This document shows positions 16,175 through 22,793 of a stretch of 35,365 nt of DNA, one piece after another. Location of the stretch: positions 1 to 35,365 of the forward strand of contig DASYYE010000550.1 of the NCBI GenBank assembly GCA_035946955.1, given 5' to 3'. The translations under genes and the position numbers were made by a program. Under the pieces are notes generated by a model. The model did no database searches. It saw only the letters and a list, made by a program, of their open reading frames with translations, and was not told the DNA's origin. Source of the DNA: DASYYE01 sp035946955 (GTDB lineage: Bacteria; Actinomycetota; Actinomycetes; Streptosporangiales; Streptosporangiaceae). How positions within the stretch are numbered: the first letter of the stretch is position 1; every line of letters begins with the position of its first letter.

Positions 16175-17433
16175 CCGCCGGACCAGGGCCAGAGAGCCCA
16201 GCCGCGGAAGAGGCAACGCCCCTACCAGGCGGAGCGCCCTCCCCAGCAGCGGAGGTGCTCCCCGACAGCCCAGAGGCGAGCGGGACTGTCACCCCGCGAG
16301 CCCATCCTCAGGAGGCGAGCGGGACTAGCAGGGCGTGCCCGTCGTGTGGCTGGGCGGTCGGGCCTGACGACAACTTCTGTGAAGCGTGCCGGACGGAACT
16401 GGCACCGGCCGTGGTCAGCGGCGACGAACCGGGGGCAGCCCGGACGTGCCCGCACTGCCAGTCGCCGGACATCACCGCGGACGGCTACTGCGAGTCGTGC
16501 GGCTACAAGCTGCCGTCAGTCCGCGACCACATCGAACTCGACCTCGGCCTGGTGGCTGGGGTGACCGACCGCGGCAAGCGCCACCACCGCAACGAGGACG
16601 CGATGGCGCTCGCTACCGCCCAGTCGGCTAGCGGCCCGGTCGTGGTTGCCGTGGTATGCGACGGTGTCTCCAGTTCCCTGCGTCCCGACGAAGCCTCACT
16701 GGCGGCGGCCGAGGCGGCCGTGGGCGTGCTGCTGGCGGGGGCGAGGACAGGCCAGGACCTGGCGGAGGCCTCGCGTGACGCGGTCGCCGCCGCCCAGGAA
16801 GCGGTGGCCGGTCTCCTGCAGCCGGTCAGCGGCGCCGGATCCCAGCACTCCTGCGGTGCTGCCGGGTCGCAGCCCTCAGCCGGTACCGCTGTGCCACTGG
16901 CGAAACCTGGCAAGGCAGCCGACCCGCCGTCGGCTACGTTCGTCTCCGCCGTCATGACCGGCCAGGCTGTGACCCTGTGCTGGCTGGGCGACAGTCGCGC
17001 CTACTGGCTGGGCAACGGAACCGGCCCGAGTGCCGAGCGTCTGACCAGGGATGACTCCCTGGGTGAAGAGATGGTGGCGGCCGGGCTGCTGTCTGAGAAG
17101 GACGCGCTCTCGCTGCCGCAGGCCCATGTGATAACCGGCTGGGTCGGTGCCGACCACGGTGACACCGCACCCCATGTCACGACCTTCGAGCCGCCTGGCC
17201 CAGGTGTCCTGCTGCTGTGCTCTGATGGGCTGTGGAACTACGAGCCAGCGGCCGGGAAGCTGGCGGAGCGGGCACTGCCAGGGGCACTGCACGACCCTCT
17301 GGGCACGGCCACCGCCCTGGTCTCCTTCGCCCTCGACTCGGGCGGCATGGACAACGTCACCGTGGTGCTCGCGCCGTTCCCGCCGAAAGCCGAACCCGAT
17401 CCGGAGGAGCAGCACAACGATGAGCCAGCCTGA
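16171..17433 (+). CDS. PP2C-type protein phosphatase with two N-terminal zinc ribbons
   Basis: A 420-residue PPM/PP2C phosphatase that would reverse the action of the neighbouring kinase. The N-terminus is Pro/Ala-rich and carries a short duplicated EASGT element, then two zinc ribbons (CPSCG...FCEAC and CPHCQ...GYCESCG, about residues 52-110). The phosphatase domain follows, with all metal-binding acids: RHHRNEDAM, VVCDGVSSS, CWLGDSRAYW, LLCSDGLW and GGMDNVTVV. An Ala/Gly/Ser-rich insert lies between the second and third motifs (about 220-255). ATG 16171 overlaps the kinase stop (ATGA), so it is preferred to GTG 16165. The next gene overlaps its 3' end by 14 bases. No membrane segment is present, unlike PstP, so it is probably cytosolic. 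Confidence 0.92.
   Translation: MTAGPGPESPAAEEATPLPGGAPSPAAEVLPDSPEASGTVTPRAHPQEASGTSRACPSCGWAVGPDDNFCEACRTELAPAVVSGDEPGAARTCPHCQSPDITADGYCESCGYKLPSVRDHIELDLGLVAGVTDRGKRHHRNEDAMALATAQSASGPVVVAVVCDGVSSSLRPDEASLAAAEAAVGVLLAGARTGQDLAEASRDAVAAAQEAVAGLLQPVSGAGSQHSCGAAGSQPSAGTAVPLAKPGKAADPPSATFVSAVMTGQAVTLCWLGDSRAYWLGNGTGPSAERLTRDDSLGEEMVAAGLLSEKDALSLPQAHVITGWVGADHGDTAPHVTTFEPPGPGVLLLCSDGLWNYEPAAGKLAERALPGALHDPLGTATALVSFALDSGGMDNVTVVLAPFPPKAEPDPEEQHNDEPA
16303..16334. repeat. Copy 2 of a short dispersed element
   Basis: This copy lies in the phosphatase N-terminus. Its core GAGGCGAGCGGGACT (16312-16326) is repeated in frame 39 bases earlier (16273-16287). The 13-base core GAGCGGGACTAGC also occurs, inverted, in valS at 24984-24996. 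Confidence 0.5.
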
Positions 17434-18715
17434 CTTCACCGTCGAGGTCTCCCAGAACGAGTACCTCCCTGCCGGCGGCGAGGACGTCAACGCCATCGTC
17501 ACGGTGACCTCCCCGGACACTCTGCCCACATCCCCCGCATCGAGCGCTGGCGCGGCAGAGGTCATCATCATTGACTGTTCGGGCTCGATGAAGTATCCGC
17601 CGACGAAGATCGCCGAGGCCCGCGCGGCCACCGTGGCCGCCTTGGACGTCATCCGCGATGGTGTGGCGTTCGCCGTGGTCGAGGGCACCGATAAGGCCAA
17701 GCCGGTCTATCCCTATGACGGCACCCTGGCCATAGCTGACGCCCGGACCAGGCAGGCTGCGAAACAGGCCGTGAGCGGCCTGCAGCCGCACGGCGGGACG
17801 GCGATCGGGCAGTGGCTGCGCCTCGCGCATTCGATGCTCACCTCCTACCCGGCCTCGTTGCGGCACGCCATCCTGCTCACTGACGGGCGCAACGAGCACG
17901 AGAGCCCGGAGGACCTCGCGATCGCGATCAGTATGTGCGAAGGCGTGTTCGCATGCGACTGCCGAGGCGTCGGCACCGACTGGGAGGTCGCCGAACTCCG
18001 CCGGATCTCCTCCGCGCTGCTCGGGACCGTGGACATCGTGCCCGACCCGGCAGGGCTGGCCGCCGACTTCGCCGCCATGATGGAGACGGCCATGGGCAAG
18101 CAGGTCGCGGACGTGTCGCTGCGGGTGTGGACGCCACAGCACGCGAACGTCCGGTTCCTCAAGCAGGTCGCTCCCACGGTCGAGGATCTGACAGCCCGGC
18201 GTACCCAGTCGGGCCCGCAGGCGGGCGACTACCCGACCGGCGCCTGGGGAGGTGCCGAGAGCCGCGACTACCACCTGTGCGTGCGAGTCACCCCAGCTGG
18301 TGTCGGCCAGGAGATGCTGGCGGCCCGGGTGAGCCTGGTCACCACCACGCCGTCCGGCGCGGAGGTGCGCGGGCAGGGGCTCGTCCGGGCGGTCTGGACC
18401 GATGACGAGGCCCTGTCGACCCGGATCAATTCGAACATCGCCCACTACACGGGCCAGGCCGAACTCGCCCAGGCCATCCAGGACGGCCTGGAGGCGCGCA
18501 AGCGCGGCGACGAGCAGGCCGCGACAGACAAACTGGGCCGGGCCGTGGCACTGGCTGAGCAGTCGGGCAACGAGGACACCGCCAAGCTGCTCGCCAAGGT
18601 GGTCGACGTGGTGGACGCGGCCTCTGGCACGGTGCGGCTGAAGAAGAAGGTCGCCGACGCCGACGAGATGGCACTGGACACCCGCTCGACCAAGACCGTC
18701 AGGACCAAGAAGTAA
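17420..18715 (+). CDS. von Willebrand factor A domain protein (TerY-like)
   Basis: A 431-residue cytosolic vWA protein. An N-terminal beta segment (FTVEVSQNEYLPAGG) leads into the vWA domain at about residues 45-220. The metal-ion-dependent adhesion site is complete: Asp52-x-Ser54-x-Ser56 (IDCSGSMKYP), Thr127 (PHGGTAIG) and Asp155 (LLTDGRNEH). A beta-sandwich-like region follows (about 230-350), then a helical tail with a basic C-terminus (TVRLKKKVADADE, TVRTKK). The ATG at 17420 has GGAGGAG at 17403-17409 and overlaps the phosphatase gene by 14 bases. Together with the adjacent kinase and PP2C phosphatase this recalls TerY-P triads, in which a vWA protein, a kinase and a phosphatase are co-encoded. 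Its likely role is a metal-dependent adaptor; partners are inferred. Confidence 0.9.
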   Translation: MSQPDFTVEVSQNEYLPAGGEDVNAIVTVTSPDTLPTSPASSAGAAEVIIIDCSGSMKYPPTKIAEARAATVAALDVIRDGVAFAVVEGTDKAKPVYPYDGTLAIADARTRQAAKQAVSGLQPHGGTAIGQWLRLAHSMLTSYPASLRHAILLTDGRNEHESPEDLAIAISMCEGVFACDCRGVGTDWEVAELRRISSALLGTVDIVPDPAGLAADFAAMMETAMGKQVADVSLRVWTPQHANVRFLKQVAPTVEDLTARRTQSGPQAGDYPTGAWGGAESRDYHLCVRVTPAGVGQEMLAARVSLVTTTPSGAEVRGQGLVRAVWTDDEALSTRINSNIAHYTGQAELAQAIQDGLEARKRGDEQAATDKLGRAVALAEQSGNEDTAKLLAKVVDVVDAASGTVRLKKKVADADEMALDTRSTKTVRTKK

Positions 18716-18734
18716 CCGTCAGGACCAGGGAGTA
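18695..18734 (+). repeat. 20-base tandem duplication across the vWA stop codon
   Basis: Units 18695-18714 and 18715-18734 differ at two positions. Each ends just before a stop (AAGTAA and GAGTAGG). The second copy supplies the GGGGAG ribosome site of the FHA gene, so the duplication may have created its translation signal. Confidence 0.75.
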
Positions 18735-18745
18735 GGGGAGACGGC

Positions 18746-19654
18746 ATGCCCACGTGCCCGGCCGGCCACGACAGCGCCGACGCTGACTTCTGCGACGTCT
18801 GCGGCATGCGCATCGGAGGGGCCGCTGAACAAGCCCCCGGTTCAGCGGGCCCGGCCGCACCTGAGGAGGCGGCCGGCGGTTCCCCGGCGCAGCTCTGCCC
18901 GCAGTGCGGCAACCCGAAGACGGGTCAGTTCTGTGAGGCCTGCGGCTATGACTTCACCTCACCCGCAGCCCCGGCCGGGCTGGGCGCCGTCCCGTTCAGG
19001 CCGGCTGCGGGCGGGCCCGAGGGCACATGGACCGGTCTGGACCCGGCCGCACCTGACCCGGCAGCCGGCACAGACCCCGGACTGGCTGGTGCGCCTGAGG
19101 TGGCTGCCAGCACCGGCCCGCAGACAGTGGCCGGCCTGGATCCGGGCGCACCCGGGGTGGCGGGCACGGACCTGGGGGCGGCTGGCACCCCCGGCCCAGT
19201 CGTTTCGGAACCAGCCGCTGCACCGGACGGCGCTGCCACGGGCGCCGGCACCACGGGGATATGGGTGGCGGTCGTGACGGCGGACCGGGACTACTACGAC
19301 AACGTGGTCGCGGCCGGGGGCCCAGACGCGGCAGGCATCGAGTTCCCCGGCTACTGCCCGCAGCGCCGGTTCCGGCTCAGTGGCCAAGAGATGCGGATCG
19401 GCCGGCGCAGCGTCTCGCGGGGGCTGGAGCCCGAGATCGACCTGACCGGGCCGCCCACCGACCCTGGCGTGTCGCACCTGCACGCCGTGCTGATCGCACA
19501 GTCTGACGGCGGCTGGGCGGTCCTCGACCCAGGGTCGTCCAACGGCACGATGGTCAATGACCACGAAATAGCCCAGGGAGTCCAGGTAGCCCTGCACGAC
19601 GGCGACCACATCAACCTGGGTGCCTGGACCATGATCACCATCGGCACGGCCTAG
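18746..19654 (+). CDS. FHA-domain protein with two zinc ribbons
   Basis: A 302-residue protein that ends the operon. Two zinc ribbons come first: Cys4, His8, Cys16, Cys19 and Cys51, Cys54, Cys63, Cys66. A long Ala/Gly/Pro linker spans about 70-170. The C-terminal FHA domain (about 172-302) has the phosphothreonine-binding residues Gly219-Arg220 (EMRIGRR), Ser243-His244 (PGVSHLHA) and Asn266-Gly267 (DPGSSNGT). FHA domains bind phosphothreonine, so it is the probable reader of PknG phosphorylation, analogous to GarA of mycobacteria, although it lacks the short GarA layout and has no obvious N-terminal ETTS motif. The ATG has AGGGGAG upstream, and the gap to the vWA stop is 30 bases. Confidence 0.93.
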   Translation: MPTCPAGHDSADADFCDVCGMRIGGAAEQAPGSAGPAAPEEAAGGSPAQLCPQCGNPKTGQFCEACGYDFTSPAAPAGLGAVPFRPAAGGPEGTWTGLDPAAPDPAAGTDPGLAGAPEVAASTGPQTVAGLDPGAPGVAGTDLGAAGTPGPVVSEPAAAPDGAATGAGTTGIWVAVVTADRDYYDNVVAAGGPDAAGIEFPGYCPQRRFRLSGQEMRIGRRSVSRGLEPEIDLTGPPTDPGVSHLHAVLIAQSDGGWAVLDPGSSNGTMVNDHEIAQGVQVALHDGDHINLGAWTMITIGTA

Positions 19655-19711
19655 GTACTGGCACCCATACCACTGGCACCACCAGCAACAACCGCCACTC
19701 AGGCTGGCTGG

Positions 19712-20830
19712 TTATCCCGAAGGCTGGCCAAGGAAAATGGTTCCCTGGTCCGCGGCGAACAGTTCGTTGTTGGGCAGCACGGCGACGGAGAAGAGGTCGG
19801 AGGCGCTCGGCGCCGGCTCTTGCTGCCACGCAGTCCCTGTCCAGTGCAGGACGACGGAGTTGCCGGCGGTGCCGGTCACCCAGGAACCCACGGCCCATAC
19901 CCCGGTAGTGGGCGCGGCGCCAACGGCGGACAGCGCCGACAGGGCGGTGGGGCCACCGACCGGGGGTGCGGTCACCACCTGCCAGGTCGTTCCGTTCCAG
20001 TGGTCAGTGAGGATCTTGCCGCTCCCCCCGGCTGCAGGGAAGGACTCGCCCACTGCCCAGGCGCTGGTCGGTGACAGTGCCTTGACACTGGACAGCCCGC
20101 CGGTCGTGCTGGGCGGCGTGGGCGCGGTCACGAGCTGCCACGACGAACCGTTGAAGTGCAGTGCCACTGTGGACTGGCCGCTTTGCTGTCCGCCACCGAC
20201 CGCCCAGACATCGGAAGCGGAGGCGGCGCTGACCGACTCCAGCACTCCCAGCGCAGCTTGGGGGACCGGCACAATCGACCAGTTGGTGCCATCCCAGTGC
20301 TCGATGAGCGGCACGCTGACCGGCGCCTGGTTGCGGATGCCCGCTTGCGCACCGACGGCCCACACGTTGGCCGGGGAAACAGCGGCAACTGCTTGGAGGG
20401 TGCTGAAGGGATTGCCTGGCACGCCGCCGTTTGGACTCGAGACGATCGACCAGCGAGAGCCGTTCCAGTGCTCGGTGAGCGTCCGTGACTGGTCTGCGGG
20501 GCATCCCATGGTCCCGACCGCCCATGCCTGCTTCGTCCCCGCCACGGTCACGCCATCCAGGACGCTGTTGACCGCGGTGTCACTGGGACTGGGGACGACT
20601 GTCCAGGCCGAGCCGTCCCAGTGCTGGGTCAGCGTCCGATATTGGCAACGGCCGCCAGGCCGCAGCCCAACCGCCCACACGTCCACAGCCGACCGGGCCG
20701 CGAAGCCGGCCACTTCATAACCGCTCGGGCCGCTGAACGAGGTCGACCAGGTCACGCTTGCATCAGCGGCGGCCGGCAGCGCCACCATCGCCGCCAGCGT
20801 GAACCCGGCCACCAGTACACCTCGGCGCAC
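19712..20830 (-). CDS. Secreted beta-propeller protein
   Basis: A 372-residue exported protein. A signal peptide (MRRGVLVAGFTLAAMVALPAAADA) is likely cut after A-D-A. Six or seven repeats of about 50 residues follow, each with a D-V-W-A-V-G type strand and an H-W-(N/D)-G-(S/T)-x-W strand, as in Kelch or galactose-oxidase-like propellers. Unlike the repeats of the gene at 3747 these lack the paired cysteines, so the two are related in architecture but not the same family. The GTG at 20828-20830 is the only start that keeps the signal peptide, with a purine-rich GGTGGGGG upstream. It stands alone between the FHA operon and a palindromic element. No catalytic residues are recognisable. Confidence 0.83.
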   Translation of the reverse strand: MRRGVLVAGFTLAAMVALPAAADASVTWSTSFSGPSGYEVAGFAARSAVDVWAVGLRPGGRCQYRTLTQHWDGSAWTVVPSPSDTAVNSVLDGVTVAGTKQAWAVGTMGCPADQSRTLTEHWNGSRWSIVSSPNGGVPGNPFSTLQAVAAVSPANVWAVGAQAGIRNQAPVSVPLIEHWDGTNWSIVPVPQAALGVLESVSAASASDVWAVGGGQQSGQSTVALHFNGSSWQLVTAPTPPSTTGGLSSVKALSPTSAWAVGESFPAAGGSGKILTDHWNGTTWQVVTAPPVGGPTALSALSAVGAAPTTGVWAVGSWVTGTAGNSVVLHWTGTAWQQEPAPSASDLFSVAVLPNNELFAADQGTIFLGQPSG

Positions 20831-20999
20831 CGCGCACCCCCACCCATGGCTGTACAGGTTCAGCTTCCCCTGCTGCCAGCCGAGCGTCCAGGGCGCCTAC
20901 AGCCGCCCTCGAAGCGGGGGGCGGACGTGGCCCGCTAGAGCGCCGGTCGAGCAGTGCTCAGGCTTGGGGGTGGCGGCACCGCTCCCGTGCTGGTGGTTG

Positions 21000-21060
21000 T
21001 TCCCATGATCCTGTAGGAATTTCAGTCGTGGTGACTGAGAAGTCTTCAGGATCATGGGAA
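21000..21060. repeat. 61-base nested palindrome (possible small mobile-element remnant)
   Basis: Outer arms of 14 bases are perfect: TTCCCATGATCCTG at 21000-21013 and CAGGATCATGGGAA at 21047-21060. Inside is a second dyad TCAGTC-GTGGT-GACTGA. It lies in the 313-base gap 20831-21143, which contains no gene. It could be a MITE, a REP-like element or a strong structured RNA. Confidence 0.75.
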
Positions 21061-21107
21061 CCGCCATGGTCACCATCAACGCGACCTGACGGGTCGGGCA
21101 GTTCAGC

Positions 21108-21134
21108 CTGCCCGGCCACGGGGTGGCCGGGCAG
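21108..21134 (-). terminator. Hairpin terminator after the transmembrane kinase
   Basis: Perfect 12-base arms CTGCCCGGCCAC (21108-21119) and GTGGCCGGGCAG (21123-21134) with a three-base loop, ten bases beyond the kinase stop on the minus strand. Confidence 0.75.
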
Positions 21135-21143
21135 TGCGGCTCG

Positions 21144-22763
21144 TTACGGGCCGAACTGGGATGTTCGCGAGACGTGGTAACCCGGGGAAGCGAGGCATCG
21201 GTAGGTCCGGACGCCGGTGTTGTACGCCGCTTCGTCGGGAGGTACTACCTGGATGTTCCACCTGCCCCCCGGGATCAGCCGCGCCGCCCCCACTCGCGAC
21301 CGGGCCAGCACACGTGCCGAGCAGACCGCACGCACGGTCGGGTTGGCCTGCACGGTGTTCACGTTGTAGGTCGATGCGTCGGCAGGCAGAATGCCGATCG
21401 CGAACGTCTGCCAGTAGTGCGAGCTCGTGCATGGCAGGGCGCTGGTGGTGATGATGCCCTCCATGTCAACTATCCCGTTCCAGCATTCCGGTTTGCTCGG
21501 GCAGCGCGCGCCAGCTCCAGGCACTGACGCCGCCGGGCAGTGCAGCGTCGTCGTCGCGATGCCGAACGTGTCAATCGTGGTGCCGCTGCCATGAGAGGAG
21601 TTGGCGCCCGTGGCCGCGCTCGGCCCGGCGCCAGCCGTGAAGATGTGAGTGCCGATGACCAGGACCGCTACGGTGACCAGCACGAGGCCGCCGCCTACGC
21701 AGGCCGCCAGCGCCAATGGCCGCCATTGGCGTGCGGGGGCGCCAGCATGGGGCACCCGGCCAGACGGCTGTGTCTCCGCTGCTGACCCGCCGGGGGGCGC
21801 GGCCCAGGTCGGCGGCCCGGCCGGAATGGCGGGCTGGCGGGGCACAGGGACCCAGGCTTGTGGCACTTCCGGCTGCCTGCCCTGGGCTGGCGGCATTGGG
21901 CGAGGTGCCGACATGGCCGCTGGCCGGGCTGGCGCCCGGACGAGCTGCTCCATGAGGTCCGCGAGGTCGTCTCGGAGGGCGGCTGCGCTCGTCGGCCGCG
22001 CCGCCGGGTCGGCCGCCAGGCTCTGGCGCAGTATGGCTACCAGGCTGTTCGGTACTCCGGGGATGTCCTCCACCGGCTGTTCATGCATGGCCATGATGCT
22101 CGCCATGCTGGCCGGTCTCGCATCGGCGGGGAAACGCGGCGGCCGTCCAGCCATCAGGGCATACATGGTGGCGGCGAGGGAGTAGATGTCGGTAGCCGTT
22201 GTCGGTTCCACTGACCAGAAGCTCTCCGGCGGTGCGTAGGCAGGAGTGAGCGCTTCCCGGGTCGCGGACTGCTCACCACTGGCCGCGACGATCGACGCCA
22301 GCCCGAAGTCTGCGAGGCCGACCACGCCGTAGCGGTTGATCAGGATGTTCGCTGGCTTGATGTCGCGGTGCAGGATGCCAGCGGCATGGGCCGCGGCCAG
22401 TGCGTCGGCAAGGCCGATACCAATACGGTGTACCCGCGCCGCGCTCATCGGCCCATTACGGCGCAGTTCGTCGTTGAGCGAGCCACCCGGGCACAGTTCC
22501 ATCACGAGGTAAGGCCGGCCGTCGTCCAGCGTCCCCGCGTCGTAGACGTCGATGACATGCGGATGCCCGGACAGCCGCCCGGCCGCGGTTACCTCTCGGA
22601 CAAAGCGGCGCTGGTCACGCTCGGTGTGCAGCACCCGGCTGTCTACTTTCACGGCCACCTCGCGGCCCACCGCGATCTGCCAGGCCCGGTAGACAGTCGC
22701 AAAGCCGCCTGAGCCAAGAACGGCCGACACAGTATGCCCGGGGATGTCCGGTGCCGTGACCAT
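21144..22763 (-). CDS. Transmembrane serine/threonine protein kinase
   Basis: A 539-residue receptor-type Hanks kinase. The kinase domain spans about residues 8-272: glycine loop LGSGGFATVYRA, Lys39 in VAVKV, HRDIKPAN with Asp134, ADFG with Asp152 and the APPE segment. A Pro/Ala-rich juxtamembrane stretch (about 275-345) leads to one transmembrane helix at 350-373. The extracytoplasmic part (about 374-539) contains six Cys in a pattern (CWNG, PCTSSHYW, VCSAR, YRCLAS) reminiscent of septum-formation-type domains, not the PASTA repeats of PknB. ATG 22763 lies eight bases after TAGGCT on the minus strand, so the message is probably leaderless. It is monocistronic, with its own terminator. The extracellular ligand is unknown; the Septum_form resemblance is tentative. 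Confidence 0.92.
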   Translation of the reverse strand: MVTAPDIPGHTVSAVLGSGGFATVYRAWQIAVGREVAVKVDSRVLHTERDQRRFVREVTAAGRLSGHPHVIDVYDAGTLDDGRPYLVMELCPGGSLNDELRRNGPMSAARVHRIGIGLADALAAAHAAGILHRDIKPANILINRYGVVGLADFGLASIVAASGEQSATREALTPAYAPPESFWSVEPTTATDIYSLAATMYALMAGRPPRFPADARPASMASIMAMHEQPVEDIPGVPNSLVAILRQSLAADPAARPTSAAALRDDLADLMEQLVRAPARPAAMSAPRPMPPAQGRQPEVPQAWVPVPRQPAIPAGPPTWAAPPGGSAAETQPSGRVPHAGAPARQWRPLALAACVGGGLVLVTVAVLVIGTHIFTAGAGPSAATGANSSHGSGTTIDTFGIATTTLHCPAASVPGAGARCPSKPECWNGIVDMEGIITTSALPCTSSHYWQTFAIGILPADASTYNVNTVQANPTVRAVCSARVLARSRVGAARLIPGGRWNIQVVPPDEAAYNTGVRTYRCLASPGYHVSRTSQFGP

Positions 22764-22771
22764 AGTCGGGG

Positions 22772-22777
22772 AGCCTA
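22772..22777 (-). promoter_or_regulatory. Putative -10 box of the kinase gene (leaderless)
   Basis: TAGGCT on the minus strand ends eight bases before the ATG at 22763. No convincing Shine-Dalgarno lies between. Confidence 0.5.
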
Positions 22778-22793
22778 ACCGAGATCCAGCGAG

